Assembly (NCBI RefSeq): GCF_963974575.1
Contig: NZ_CAXBBQ010000003.1
Coordinates: 248,001 to 312,000, forward strand
DNA from: Sphingosinicella sp963974575
Lineage (GTDB): Bacteria; Pseudomonadota; Alphaproteobacteria; Sphingomonadales; Sphingomonadaceae
Reading direction: 5' to 3'
Length of the DNA stretch: 64,000 bases
In this document: piece after piece, positions 1 to 9,014 of the stretch
How the letters are laid out: every line of letters begins with the position of its first letter
How positions within the stretch are numbered: position 1 is the stretch's first letter
Made by a program: the position numbers and the translations under genes
Notes under the pieces: generated by a model
Told to the model about the DNA's origin: nothing
Seen by the model: only the letters and a program-made list of their open reading frames with translations
The model's database searches: none

Positions 1-1
1 A

Positions 2-1288
2 TCGCGCAGACTGTTCATCACCTCTGTGGCGGGATTCATCATCACCTCGATGCTCTGCGGCATCGCGGTGAATCTCCCCGAAATGGTGCTGTTCCGCGTT
101 CTGCAGGGCGCGTCAGCCGCGTTTGTCGGGCCGCTGTCGCAAACCGTGATGCTCGATATCACGCCGCGCGAGCAGCACCCCAAGGCGATGGCGCTTTGGG
201 GCATGGGCATCATGGTCGGGCCGATCCTTGGGCCGATCATCGGCGGATGGCTGACAGACAATTACAACTGGCGCTGGATTTTCTACATCAATGTGCCGAT
301 CGGCGTCGCCACGCTGGCGATCCTGATCGCGCTTCTGCCTTCGCGCCCCTTGCGTCGTCGCGCCTTCGACCTGTTCGGTTTTTCGATGCTCGCCATCGGT
401 CTCACCGCGCTCCAGTTGATGCTCGATCGCGGCCAGCAGGAAGACTGGCTGCAATCCTGGGAAATCCGCATTGAGCTCGGCGTTGCGATTATCGGCATCT
501 GGCTGTTCCTCGTCCACATGGTGACCGGCAGGCGGCCGATGTTCGAACGCGAAATGCTGGCCAACCGAAACCTCCTCATCGGCCTCGTTTTCATGATCAA
601 CATCGGCGCGATCCTGATGGCGACGATGGCGCTGCTGCCGCCCATGCTGCAGGCGGTCTACGGCTATCCCGTGCTCGATACCGGGCTGCTGCTCGCGCCG
701 CGCGGCATTGGCATTCTCATCAGCATGGCGATCGCCGGGCAGCTCGCGGGGCGCGTCGATCCGCGTGTGATGATCGGGGGCGGCATGGCGCTCGCCGCCG
801 CCTCACTCTGGTGGATGACGCATTGGTCGCTCAATATGGACTGGCATCCGGTGGTGTGGAGCGGCGTGCTGCAAGGCCTCGGACTCGGCTTCATCTTTTC
901 GTCGATCAACCTCGCGGCGTTTGCAACGCTGTCGCCGCGCTATCGTACCGACGCGGCAAGCCTGCTGTATCTGATGCGCAACCTCGGCTCGTCCGTCGGC
1001 ATTTCGATCGTCACGGCACAGCTCGCGCGCACCGTGCAGACAAGCCACGAACTCATGGTCGGCAACATCACCGATACGTCGCTTGCCCCGCTCGACCTGC
1101 GCATGATCGAAAGCGCGGGCGGCACCGGCGCCAGCCTGTATTCGATGATCGACGCGGAGATCACCCGGCAGGCGACGATGATCGGCTATCTCAACGATTT
1201 CTACCTGCTGATGATCGTGACGCTGATCTCGATCCCGCTGGTTCTGCTCTTGAAACGGACGCAGACCGCGCCCCGTAAGGGGCGCTGA
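2..1288 (+). CDS. MFS drug exporter, DHA2/EmrB type (5' end outside window)
   Basis: Inner-membrane proton-driven multidrug exporter of the 14-helix DHA2 (EmrB/QacA) family. The reading frame is open to the first bases of the window, so the N-terminus lies upstream; a GTG at 26 is internal, because the residues before it continue the usual helix. Visible family features are the motif-C-like stretch MGIMVGPILGPIIGGWLTD and the following NWRWIFYINVPIG, then many hydrophobic helices and a short basic C-terminal tail. Its stop lies only 4 bases from the converging asd gene. EmrB partners (an EmrA adaptor, an outer membrane channel) would be expected upstream, outside the window. The substrate cannot be read from sequence. 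Confidence 0.9.
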   Translation, partial: SRRLFITSVAGFIITSMLCGIAVNLPEMVLFRVLQGASAAFVGPLSQTVMLDITPREQHPKAMALWGMGIMVGPILGPIIGGWLTDNYNWRWIFYINVPIGVATLAILIALLPSRPLRRRAFDLFGFSMLAIGLTALQLMLDRGQQEDWLQSWEIRIELGVAIIGIWLFLVHMVTGRRPMFEREMLANRNLLIGLVFMINIGAILMATMALLPPMLQAVYGYPVLDTGLLLAPRGIGILISMAIAGQLAGRVDPRVMIGGGMALAAASLWWMTHWSLNMDWHPVVWSGVLQGLGLGFIFSSINLAAFATLSPRYRTDAASLLYLMRNLGSSVGISIVTAQLARTVQTSHELMVGNITDTSLAPLDLRMIESAGGTGASLYSMIDAEITRQATMIGYLNDFYLLMIVTLISIPLVLLLKRTQTAPRKGR

Positions 1289-1292
1289 AGCC

Positions 1293-2318
1293 TTACGCCT
1301 TCCGCAGGTGCCGGCGGCCGAGCAGTTCGGCGATCTGCACTGCGTTCAGCGCTGCGCCCTTGCGCAGATTGTCGCTAACGCACCACAGGCTGATCCCGTG
1401 CGCGACGGTCGGATCCTTGCGGACACGGCTCACATAGGTCGCATATTCGCCGACGCATTCGATCGGCGTCACGTAACCGCCGTCCTCGCGCTTGTCGACG
1501 AGCATGATGCCCGGCGCCGTGCGCAGCACGTCCTGCGCGTCTTCCACCGAAATCGGGTTTTCGAACTCGATGTTGATCGCTTCCGAATGCCCGACGAACA
1601 CCGGCACGCGCACGCAGGTGGCGGTCACGCCGATGGTGGGATCGAGGATCTTGTGCGTCTCGGCGACCATCTTCCATTCTTCCTTGGTGGAACCGTCCTC
1701 CAGGAAAACGTCGATGTGCGGAATAACGTTGAAGGCGATCTGCTTGGTGAACTTGCGGGTTTCCTTGGGGTCGCCCACGAAGATCGCGCGGGTCTGCTCG
1801 AAAAGCTCGTCCATGCCTTCCTTGCCCGCGCCCGACACCGACTGGTAGGTCGAAACGACGACGCGCTTGATCGTCGCAAGGTCATGGAGAGGCTTCAGCG
1901 CCACAACCATCTGCGCGGTCGAGCAGTTCGGATTCGCGATGATATTGCGCTTCTTGTAGCCGTCGATCGCATCGGGGTTCACCTCCGGCACGATGAGCGG
2001 GACATCCGGCTCCATGCGGTAGAGCGACGAGTTGTCGATCACGACGCAGCCTGCCGCCGCAGCCTTCGGGGCGTAGATCTTCGTCGGCCCGGAGCCCGCC
2101 GCGAACAGCGCCATGTCCCATCCGGTGAAGTCGAAATGCTCGACGTTGCGAACCTTCAGTTCGCGGTCCGTCTCGCCGAAGGGGATCATGTCGCCCGTGG
2201 AACGCGAGCTGGCGAGGGCGGCGATCTCGTCGATCGGAAACTCACGCTCGGCGAGGATATTCAGCATCTCGCGGCCGACGTTCCCCGTCGCGCCCACAAC
2301 AGCAACTCTATAACCCAT
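1293..2318 (-). CDS. asd: aspartate-semialdehyde dehydrogenase
   Basis: Cytoplasmic enzyme that reduces beta-aspartyl phosphate to aspartate semialdehyde with NADPH, the branch step toward lysine/diaminopimelate, threonine and methionine. The 341-aa product has normal length. It opens with the Rossmann motif VGATGNVG, and the catalytic cysteine lies in NPNCSTAQM near residue 130. The ATG at 2318 begins MGYRVAVVGA, the expected N-terminus. It is the last gene of a minus-strand run after the leu genes and the DUF502 gene, about 70 bases downstream of the latter. Nothing is unusual in the protein. Confidence 0.97.
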   Translation of the reverse strand: MGYRVAVVGATGNVGREMLNILAEREFPIDEIAALASSRSTGDMIPFGETDRELKVRNVEHFDFTGWDMALFAAGSGPTKIYAPKAAAAGCVVIDNSSLYRMEPDVPLIVPEVNPDAIDGYKKRNIIANPNCSTAQMVVALKPLHDLATIKRVVVSTYQSVSGAGKEGMDELFEQTRAIFVGDPKETRKFTKQIAFNVIPHIDVFLEDGSTKEEWKMVAETHKILDPTIGVTATCVRVPVFVGHSEAINIEFENPISVEDAQDVLRTAPGIMLVDKREDGGYVTPIECVGEYATYVSRVRKDPTVAHGISLWCVSDNLRKGAALNAVQIAELLGRRHLRKA

Positions 2319-2390
2319 ATGCCTGTTCCGCCTGTCCGTGTGCCGCGCGGCCTTCTGCGCCCCCCAGACGAGGCTTGCAAGGCCGTTTTG

Positions 2391-3098
2391 CTAGTTTGGG
2401 AGCAATGCGGGAGCATCACCCTTCAGTGCATCGGGCGAGAGCATACCGAGCGAAATATAGCATTTCAGAAGCTCATCAACGGTAACGCCCGTGACCTCGA
2501 TTATCGAGGACGGCGGCACAAGCACGAGCCCGCCCGTCATCGGCAGCGGCGCCGATGGCAGATACACAAGCATCCGCTCTTCGCCGCCCACCCTCAAGAT
2601 GTCGGGCGATGCCAGCAAAGCCAGCACGTCCGCCCCCCGATCGCCGAAGCGGCAGGCGATCACGCGCATCGCCGCAAGATCGCTTTCGTTTTTGGTGCCA
2701 AGCATACGAACGAGCTTCGAAACCGGGCGGTAGACATCGCGCAGCACCGGGATCCGGCCGATGATGGCGTCCAGCCGCCGGTCGATGCTCCGCCTTGCGC
2801 GGTCGCCGAACGCAAAGCCGACGCCCCAGATACCGGCGACCACGAAGATCAGCAGCAGCCAGAAGCCGACCGTTCCGTCTCCGAAAATGAATGCGCCGCC
2901 GCTTGTCAGCGCCGATCCGAGCAGCGTCTCCTCGCCGAACAATCCCGCGACCTGCCGCACCAGCCAGTCGAGGATCATCAGCGTGAGGATGAACGGCAGC
3001 AGGAACAACAGCCCGGTGAGGAACTGCGCGACGATACGGTCGAGTGCAATGCGCCAGGGCGGACGCGGCGGTTCGGGAAGATCGTCGGGGGCTGTCAT
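2391..3098 (-). CDS. DUF502 family membrane protein
   Basis: 235-aa inner-membrane protein of the DUF502 family, function unknown. After a proline-rich cytoplasmic N-terminus there are two strong hydrophobic segments (about residues 27-50 and 73-98), followed by a soluble domain with the family-like stretches IPVLRDVYRPVSKLV and TGGLVLVPPSSIIEVTG. The stop of leuB is only 7 bases upstream, so it is probably co-transcribed with leuB. The pairing with amino-acid genes does not suggest a function. Confidence 0.8.
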   Translation of the reverse strand: MTAPDDLPEPPRPPWRIALDRIVAQFLTGLLFLLPFILTLMILDWLVRQVAGLFGEETLLGSALTSGGAFIFGDGTVGFWLLLIFVVAGIWGVGFAFGDRARRSIDRRLDAIIGRIPVLRDVYRPVSKLVRMLGTKNESDLAAMRVIACRFGDRGADVLALLASPDILRVGGEERMLVYLPSAPLPMTGGLVLVPPSSIIEVTGVTVDELLKCYISLGMLSPDALKGDAPALLPN

Positions 3099-3105
3099 GC
3101 GCCCC

Positions 3106-4161
3106 TTATAGCGCTGCGATGATCGCCGCGCCCATCCCCTGTGTCGAAAGCGTGCCGCCGATGTCGCGCGTGCGCGCGCCGCCGGTCAGCGCCTTGTCCA
3201 CGGCCGCTTCCACGCGGTCCGCCGCAGCAGTGTCGCCAAGGCTGAACCGCAGCGCCATCGCAAAGCTGAGGATCGCCGCGCAGGGGTTCGCAAGGCCCTG
3301 CCCCGCGATGTCCGGCGCCGAGCCGTGGATCGGTTCGTACAGGCCCGGCTTTCCGGCCTCGCCGATCGCGGCCGAGGGGAGCATCCCGAGCGAACCGGTC
3401 AGCATCGCCGCCTCATCCGAAAGGATGTCGCCGAAGAGATTGTCGGTAACGATCACATCGAACTGCTTCGGGTTCTTCACAAGCTGCATGGCCATGTTGT
3501 CAGCAAGCATGTGTGAAAGCTCCACGTCGGCGTATTCGGCCTTGTGCAGCGCGGTTACCTCTTCCTTCCAGAGCAGGCCCGATTCCATCACGTTCGACTT
3601 TTCGGCCGAGCACACGCGGTTCGATCGCGTCCGCGCAAGCTCGAACGCCGTGCGCGCGACGCGGCGGATCTCGGACGAGGTATACACCTGCGTGTTGACG
3701 CCGCGCCGTTCGCCGCCGCCGATGTCTTCGATACCGCGCGGCGTGCCGAAATAGACGCCGCCGACGAGTTCGCGCACAAACAATATGTCGAGCCCTTCGA
3801 CGAACTCGCGCTTCAGGCTGGACGCATCGGCGAGCGCCGAAAAACAGCGCGCCGGGCGTAGGTTGGCGTAAACGCCCATTTCGGAACGCAGGCGCAGCAG
3901 CCCCGCCTCGGGCCGCTTGTCATACGCCTGCCCGGCCCACTTCGGGCCACCGACCGCACCCATCAGCGCGGCGTCGGAGGCAAGCGCGCGCGCCACCGTT
4001 TCGTCCGTGATCGGAAGCCCCGTCGCGTCGATCGCCGCGCCGCCGAACAACGCCTCTTCCACGGCAATGTCGAGCGCAAGCGTCTCGATCAGCCGCTTCA
4101 CCTCCCCGATCACTTCCGGGCCAATACCGTCACCCGGGAGCAGCAGCAGGGATTTCGTCAT
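3106..4161 (-). CDS. leuB: 3-isopropylmalate dehydrogenase
   Basis: Catalyses NAD-dependent oxidative decarboxylation of 3-isopropylmalate in leucine biosynthesis. The 351-aa protein starts at ATG 4161 with MTKSLLLLPGDGIGPEV; an in-frame start 60 bases upstream would add a basic tail untypical of the family. The isopropylmalate/isocitrate dehydrogenase motifs are visible: GDGIGPEV at the N-terminus, EKSNVMESGLLW in the middle and DNLFGDILSDEAAM with metal-binding aspartates. It follows leuD by about 30 bases in the order leuC-leuD-leuB. Confidence 0.97.
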   Translation of the reverse strand: MTKSLLLLPGDGIGPEVIGEVKRLIETLALDIAVEEALFGGAAIDATGLPITDETVARALASDAALMGAVGGPKWAGQAYDKRPEAGLLRLRSEMGVYANLRPARCFSALADASSLKREFVEGLDILFVRELVGGVYFGTPRGIEDIGGGERRGVNTQVYTSSEIRRVARTAFELARTRSNRVCSAEKSNVMESGLLWKEEVTALHKAEYADVELSHMLADNMAMQLVKNPKQFDVIVTDNLFGDILSDEAAMLTGSLGMLPSAAIGEAGKPGLYEPIHGSAPDIAGQGLANPCAAILSFAMALRFSLGDTAAADRVEAAVDKALTGGARTRDIGGTLSTQGMGAAIIAAL

Positions 4162-4190
4162 GGGGCTTCCTTGTTTTCGTGATTGTGCGT

Positions 4191-4790
4191 TCAGGCGGCC
4201 TTCGCGGCGCCTGCGATCCACGGCTGCTCGGCGTCGAGCTTCGCCTCGAACGCAGCGATGTCCTTGTCCATCGCCTGCGTCAGGCCGATCTCGTCGAGGC
4301 CGTTCAGCAGGCAGTGCTTGCGGAACGGATCGATCTCGAAGGTGAAGCGGTCCTGATAGGGCGTCGTCACCACCTGGTTTTCAAGGTCGATGGTGATCTC
4401 GTCGGTCTCGGCGATCTCCATCAGCCGGTCGATCTGCTCCTGCGGCAGCGCCACAAGCAGCATCCCGTTCTTGAACGCGTTGCCCGAGAAAATATCCGCG
4501 AACGACGGCGCGATCACGGCACGGAAGCCCATGTCGGTGAGCGCCCACGGCGCGTGCTCGCGGCTGGAGCCGCAGCCGAAGTTGTCGCCCGCGATGAGCA
4601 CCGGGGCACCCTTGTGGCGGGGCTGGTCGAAGATGTTGTCGGGGTTTTCGCGGATCGTCGCGAAGGCGCCCTTGCCAAGGCCTGCACGCTGGATCGTTTT
4701 CAGGAAGCGCGCCGGAATGATGACGTCCGTATCGACGTTCTTCGCGCCGAACGGCACGGCGATGCCGGTCAGGGTCTTGAAGGCGTCCAT
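4191..4790 (-). CDS. leuD: 3-isopropylmalate dehydratase small subunit
   Basis: Small subunit of isopropylmalate isomerase, which pairs with LeuC to convert 2- to 3-isopropylmalate. The product is 199 aa from ATG 4790 (MDAFKTLTGIAVPFGAKNVD). Family motifs include NVDTDVIIPARFLK and NFGCGSSREHAPWAL. The start codon overlaps the leuC stop by one base (TGATG on the minus strand), indicating coupled, equimolar translation of the two subunits. A frame that is open further upstream lies inside leuC and is not used. Confidence 0.97.
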   Translation of the reverse strand: MDAFKTLTGIAVPFGAKNVDTDVIIPARFLKTIQRAGLGKGAFATIRENPDNIFDQPRHKGAPVLIAGDNFGCGSSREHAPWALTDMGFRAVIAPSFADIFSGNAFKNGMLLVALPQEQIDRLMEIAETDEITIDLENQVVTTPYQDRFTFEIDPFRKHCLLNGLDEIGLTQAMDKDIAAFEAKLDAEQPWIAGAAKAA

Positions 4791-6211
4791 CAGGCGGCTC
4801 CCATCAGCTGGCGCACATCGGTGAGGCGACCGGTGACGGCGGCAGCGGCGGCCATCGCGGGCGACATCAGATGCGTGCGCGCGCCCGGCCCCTGCCGGCC
4901 GACGAAGTTGCGGTTGGAGGTCGACGCGCAGCGCTCTCCCGCGGGCACCTTGTCCGGGTTCATGCCGAGACACATGGAGCAGCCCGGCTCGCGCCAGTCG
5001 AAGCCCGCCTCGATGAAGATGCGGTCGAGCCCTTCGGCCTCCGCCTGTCGCTTGACGAGGCCCGAGCCCGGCACGACGAGCGCCTGCTTGATATGCCCCG
5101 CGACATGCCGCCCCTTCGCCACGGCAGCAGCGGCACGCAGATCCTCGATGCGGCTGTTGGTGCAGCTGCCGATGAAGATGTTCTGCACCTCGACGTCCTC
5201 AAGCCGCGTACCCGGCACGAGGCCCATGTAGTCGAGGCTCTTCCGCGCGGCTTCCTGCTTGGTGGGATCGGCGAAGCTGGCGGGCTCCGGCACAATGCCC
5301 GTGATCGGCACGACGTCCTCCGGGCTCGTTCCCCACGTCACCAGCGGCGCGATCTTCGTGCCATCGATGACGACGCTCTTATCGAAGCGCGCGCCGGGAT
5401 CGGTGACGAGCGTGCGCCAGTAGGCGACCGCCTTCTCCCAGTCCGCGCCCTTCGGGCTCCGCGGCCGGTCCTTGAAATAGGCGAAGGTCTTCTCGTCAGG
5501 CGCGATGAGGCCAGCGCGCGCGCCGCCCTCGATCGCCATGTTGCACACGGTCATGCGCCCTTCGACCGACATCGCCTCGATCACGGGTCCGCGATATTCG
5601 ATGACGTGGCCGGTGCCACCGCCCGTGCCGGTCTCGCCGATCACCGCGAGCGTAACGTCCTTCGGGGTCACGCCGTGGCCGAGGCTGCCCTCGACGCGGA
5701 CCTCCATGGTCTTCGCGCGGCGCAGCAGCAGCGTTTGCGTCGCGAACACATGCTCGATTTCCGACGTGCCGATACCGAAGGCGAGCGCGCCGAAGGCGCC
5801 GTGCGTCGCCGTATGGCTGTCGCCGCAGACGACCGTGGTGCCTGGCAGCGTGAAGCCCTGCTCCGGCCCGATCACGTGCACGATGCCCTGCCGCGCGTCG
5901 TTCATCTCGATCAGCTCGACGCCGAAGTCGGCACAGTTCTGCGTGAGCGCCGCCAGCTGCGCGACGCTTTCGGGATCAGTGATCGGCTCGAAGCGATGGT
6001 TCGTCGGCACGTTATGATCCGGCACCGCCAGCGTCAGGTCCGGACGGCGCAGCCGGCGACCCGCCGTACGCAGACCTTCGAAGGCCTGCGGCGTCGTCAC
6101 TTCGTGGATCAGGTGCCGGTCGATGAAGATGAGCGCGGTGCCGTCGTCGCGTTCGGCGACGATGTGGGCATTCCAGATCTTCTCGTAAAGCGTGCGCGGA
6201 GTCTGTGTCAT
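4790..6211 (-). CDS. leuC: 3-isopropylmalate dehydratase large subunit
   Basis: Aconitase-type [4Fe-4S] large subunit of isopropylmalate isomerase, 473 aa. ATG 6211 gives MTQTPRTLYEKIWNAH, the usual N-terminus; an earlier in-frame start adds 17 basic residues and is less likely. The cluster ligands are seen in IFIGSCTNSRIEDL and the later CSMCLGMNP pair, and the substrate loop GDSHTATHGAFGALAFGIGT is present. First gene of leuC-leuD-leuB. A perfect inverted repeat lies 51 bases upstream and may be an operator. Confidence 0.97.
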   Translation of the reverse strand: MTQTPRTLYEKIWNAHIVAERDDGTALIFIDRHLIHEVTTPQAFEGLRTAGRRLRRPDLTLAVPDHNVPTNHRFEPITDPESVAQLAALTQNCADFGVELIEMNDARQGIVHVIGPEQGFTLPGTTVVCGDSHTATHGAFGALAFGIGTSEIEHVFATQTLLLRRAKTMEVRVEGSLGHGVTPKDVTLAVIGETGTGGGTGHVIEYRGPVIEAMSVEGRMTVCNMAIEGGARAGLIAPDEKTFAYFKDRPRSPKGADWEKAVAYWRTLVTDPGARFDKSVVIDGTKIAPLVTWGTSPEDVVPITGIVPEPASFADPTKQEAARKSLDYMGLVPGTRLEDVEVQNIFIGSCTNSRIEDLRAAAAVAKGRHVAGHIKQALVVPGSGLVKRQAEAEGLDRIFIEAGFDWREPGCSMCLGMNPDKVPAGERCASTSNRNFVGRQGPGARTHLMSPAMAAAAAVTGRLTDVRQLMGAA

Positions 6212-6261
6212 GCGCGCGGAATTAGGCGATGATGCGCGGGAGCGCAACGGGCGGCGCCCCA

Positions 6262-6274
6262 TATTCTTAGAATA
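6262..6274 (-). promoter_or_regulatory. palindrome upstream of leuC, candidate operator
   Basis: The sequence TATTCTTAGAATA is a perfect 6-bp inverted repeat around one central T, in an AT-rich patch of otherwise GC-rich DNA about 50 bases before the leuC start. Its position between the rplS end and leuC fits a promoter or operator for the leu genes. No regulator gene is adjacent, and the binding protein is unknown. Confidence 0.4.
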
Positions 6275-6292
6275 CTATGTATCGCGGAAGCG

Positions 6293-6328
6293 GAAAGGGC
6301 CGCACCGGTCGCCCGGCACAGCCCTTTC
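6293..6328 (-). terminator. stem-loop after rplS
   Basis: The arms GAAAGGGC and GCCCTTTC form an 8-bp perfect stem with an inner CCGG/CCGG pair, 18 bases beyond the rplS stop. There is no long U run on either strand, so it is a weak intrinsic terminator or an RNA-stabilising hairpin separating the translation operon from leuC. Confidence 0.5.
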
Positions 6329-6345
6329 GAACAGCTGAAAACGCT

Positions 6346-6723
6346 TTACTGGGCGCTTTCGCGCGTGTCGCGGCGCTCGGCGATACGCGCCGACTTGCCG
6401 CTGCGGCCACGCAGATAATAGAGCTTCGCGCGGCGGACGGCACCGCGGCGCACGACCGCGATCGAATCGACGTTCGGCGAATAGAGCGGGAAGACGCGCT
6501 CGACGCCCTCGCCGAAGCTCACCTTGCGAACGGTGAAATTGGAGCTGACCCCCTTGTTCGAGCGGGCGATGCAAACGCCCTCGAAGTTCTGAATGCGGGT
6601 ACGCTCGCCTTCGACGACGCGCACGCCGATGCGGAGCGTGTCGCCCGGGCGGAATTCCGGAATGGTCTTGCCTGCGGCAAGCTTTTCAATCTGCTCGGCT
6701 TCGAGCTGCTGGATGAGGTTCAT
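6346..6723 (-). CDS. rplS: 50S ribosomal protein L19
   Basis: Large-subunit ribosomal protein, 125 aa from ATG 6723 (MNLIQQLEAEQIEKLAAGK). The conserved core includes PEFRPGDTLRIGVRVVEG, RIQNFEGVCIAR and FPLYSPNVDSIAVVRRG. It starts one base after the trmD stop, in the conserved trmD-rplS order, and is the last gene of the ffh-rpsP-rimM-trmD-rplS operon. A start 57 bases further upstream is in frame but lies inside trmD. Confidence 0.97.
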   Translation of the reverse strand: MNLIQQLEAEQIEKLAAGKTIPEFRPGDTLRIGVRVVEGERTRIQNFEGVCIARSNKGVSSNFTVRKVSFGEGVERVFPLYSPNVDSIAVVRRGAVRRAKLYYLRGRSGKSARIAERRDTRESAQ

Positions 6724-6724
6724 C

Positions 6725-7462
6725 TCATTCGTCCTTCTCATGCCGCGCGCCAGAGGGCTCGCCGACCCGAACGCCACCATGGCGCTCCCATAGGTCCGGC
6801 CGCCTTAGCCGTGTATCGGTCTCTGCCCGGCTTTGACGCCAAGCCCCGATCCGCGCATGATCCCCCGATCGCAGCACTTCGGGGATCGTGCGCCCTTCCC
6901 AATCATTGGGCCGGGTATATTGCGGATATTCGAGGAGGCCGCTTTCGAAGCTTTCCTCGTTCCCGCTCGAAGCGGCGCCCATTACGCCGGGAACCAGCCG
7001 AATGCAAGCGTCAAGCAGCGTTAAAGCCGCCATTTCTCCGCCGGAGAGCACATAGTCACCGATCGAGACCTGCTCGATGGGCCGCGCCTCGAACAATCGC
7101 TCGTCGATGCCCTCAAAGCGGCCGCACAGGATGGACACGCCCGGCCCCGCCGCCAGCGACCGCACCCGCGCCTGGGTGAGGGGCGTACCGCGCGGCGTCA
7201 TCGCGAGGAGCGGCACGTCCGGGCGGCGTGCCAGTACGTCGTCCACCGCGCGCGCCAGCACGTCCGCGCGCATCACCATGCCGGCGCCGCCGCCTGCCGG
7301 GGTATCGTCGACGGAACGGTGCTTGTCGGTCGCGAAGTCCCGGATCTGAACCGTTTCCAGCGACCAGAGCCGCTCACCGAGCGCGCGGCCCGCAAGGCTA
7401 TGCCCGAGCGGCCCGGGAAACATTTCCGGGTAGAGCGTGAGGACGGTGGCGGCGAAGGTCAC
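6725..7462 (-). CDS. trmD: tRNA (guanine-N1)-methyltransferase
   Basis: SPOUT-class enzyme that methylates G37 of tRNAs and prevents frameshifting. The 245-aa product begins with GTG 7462 (VTFAATVLTLYPEMFPG), and this GTG shares four bases (GTGA) with the stop of the upstream serine hydrolase, so translation is coupled. Characteristic motifs are GGGAGMVMRADV, CGRFEGIDERL and the knot sequence YVLSGGEMAALTLLDA. The longer open frame upstream runs through the hydrolase gene and looks non-native. Confidence 0.95.
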   Translation of the reverse strand: MTFAATVLTLYPEMFPGPLGHSLAGRALGERLWSLETVQIRDFATDKHRSVDDTPAGGGAGMVMRADVLARAVDDVLARRPDVPLLAMTPRGTPLTQARVRSLAAGPGVSILCGRFEGIDERLFEARPIEQVSIGDYVLSGGEMAALTLLDACIRLVPGVMGAASSGNEESFESGLLEYPQYTRPNDWEGRTIPEVLRSGDHARIGAWRQSRAETDTRLRRPDLWERHGGVRVGEPSGARHEKDE

Positions 7463-8982
7463 GGCTGCGGAGGGACGAACCGCAGCGCCTGAAGCATCGG
7501 CGGCAGCGTCGGCGCGAGCAGGAGTTGCCCGCTGAGCACGCCCTTCTCGCATGTCCAGCGGAACGTCGCCGACAGGGCCCCGGTGGCGCGCAGCGATTCG
7601 ACTTCTGTACATGTGCCCGTCAGCGTCTTCAGCCTCGTGAACTCGCGCGCCCAGTTTTCGGCGGAGCGATCAAGCGGGAAGTTCATCGCGAGCCGCCTTT
7701 CGAGCGGCGCCAGCGTACCGGCGGCATAGGCGGCGCGCGCCGCCTCGTGCATCGCTGCAACCGCGTCGCTCACCGGCGTTTCAGCGGGACGGATCGCACC
7801 CGCGCGCGCCATCGCCCAAAGCGACTGCCAAACCGGCACCGCAGGCGCCTGATAGGTGCGGTTCGCAAAGCCGAACGCCGCCGCTCCCATTTCCGGTGCG
7901 AGCACGATGAAGCTGCCATAGCCCGGATAGCCCCCGCCATGCGCGAGGGTGAGACCGAGATCGCAGTCCGGCGAGGCGCGCAGGCCCATACCGTAGGCAA
8001 CCGCGTGCACGCACTTGTCGTCTGCGGGCGCGCCGGGGCGCGGCATGATTCGCACGAAATTGAGGCCCTGCGCCATCTCGCGCACGGTGGCACGGCGTAC
8101 CGGCCCCATTTCGGCCCCGCTGCGTGGCGGCCACGCCGAAAGCAGGAACGAAACCCACTTCGCATAGTCGTTCACGGTGGTGTGAAGGCCGCCCATGGCA
8201 CCGAACGTGCCGTCGCGCATCGAGGGCTCCTCCACCCACTGATCGTTTTCCCAGCGGTAGCCGACAGCGAGCCGATCCTTCGGCACATCGGCGATCTCGT
8301 AGCCGGTATTCACCATGCCGAGCGGGGTGAGGATCGTCTGCCGGATATAGGCCTGATAGGACATCCCCGAGACGTTCTTGATGATGCGCCCGAGCAGCGC
8401 GTATCCGAAGTTCGAATATTCGTGCTGCATCTGCCCGGTGCGGCTCCACGGCACGCCCGCCGCGATCATGCGCGTGAAATCGGCCTCGCTCAGCACCTGC
8501 TGGCGGTCGCCCCACGGATCGTCGGTGACGAACCCGGCGACGTGCTGGAGGAGGTCGCGCACACGGATGCGCGGCGCATCCGTCGTCGGGTAGGTCCAGC
8601 CCTTCATCTCGGACACGTGCGTTTCAGCAAGATCGTCGAGCGAAAGCTTGCCCGCATCGCGCAGCGATAGGATCGCAAGCGCCGTGAACGCCTTGCTCAT
8701 CGAGGCAATGCGGAAGCGCGTGTCCGCCGTCACCGGCCGCGTGCCGCCGATCGTCTGCATGCCCCACGTGCCCTGGTGCACGATCTTGCCGTCCTTCACG
8801 ACGGCATAAGCGAGCCCCGGCACCGGCGTGCGCTCGCGGTAGGCCACGAAGGCCGCATCGATCTCGGCCGCAACGCTTGCAGGCAAGGCCCCCTGCTGCA
8901 CGACAGGCTCCGGCACCTGCGCGATCACGGGCGGCGCTGCGACAAACATGAGGACGGCGGCAGCGATGGCGTGACGGTGCAT
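7459..8982 (-). CDS. secreted serine hydrolase, beta-lactamase/class C PBP-like
   Basis: 507-aa exported hydrolase of the beta-lactamase-related family (AmpC/EstB-like). ATG 8982 follows a GGGGGAG ribosome-binding site and opens a signal peptide ending near AQ at residues 21-22. The nucleophile motif SMSK is at residues 94-97 and the Tyr motif is YSN in EYSNFGYALLG. The substrate could be an ester, a D-Ala peptide or a beta-lactam; sequence does not decide. It is unusual in location: it sits between rimM and trmD, starts 32 bases after the rimM stop and overlaps trmD by four bases, so it should be expressed with the translation operon. Confidence 0.88.
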   Translation of the reverse strand: MHRHAIAAAVLMFVAAPPVIAQVPEPVVQQGALPASVAAEIDAAFVAYRERTPVPGLAYAVVKDGKIVHQGTWGMQTIGGTRPVTADTRFRIASMSKAFTALAILSLRDAGKLSLDDLAETHVSEMKGWTYPTTDAPRIRVRDLLQHVAGFVTDDPWGDRQQVLSEADFTRMIAAGVPWSRTGQMQHEYSNFGYALLGRIIKNVSGMSYQAYIRQTILTPLGMVNTGYEIADVPKDRLAVGYRWENDQWVEEPSMRDGTFGAMGGLHTTVNDYAKWVSFLLSAWPPRSGAEMGPVRRATVREMAQGLNFVRIMPRPGAPADDKCVHAVAYGMGLRASPDCDLGLTLAHGGGYPGYGSFIVLAPEMGAAAFGFANRTYQAPAVPVWQSLWAMARAGAIRPAETPVSDAVAAMHEAARAAYAAGTLAPLERRLAMNFPLDRSAENWAREFTRLKTLTGTCTEVESLRATGALSATFRWTCEKGVLSGQLLLAPTLPPMLQALRFVPPQP

Positions 8983-9014
8983 GAACTCTCCCCCTCGACC
9001 GAACGCCGACAGGA

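Noticed and set aside
1308..3122. Open frame of about 600 codons on the plus strand across asd and the DUF502 gene
   Set aside because: It is antisense to two genes with clear family motifs, is arginine/aspartate-rich and has no motif or ribosome-binding site; long shadow frames are common in GC-rich DNA.
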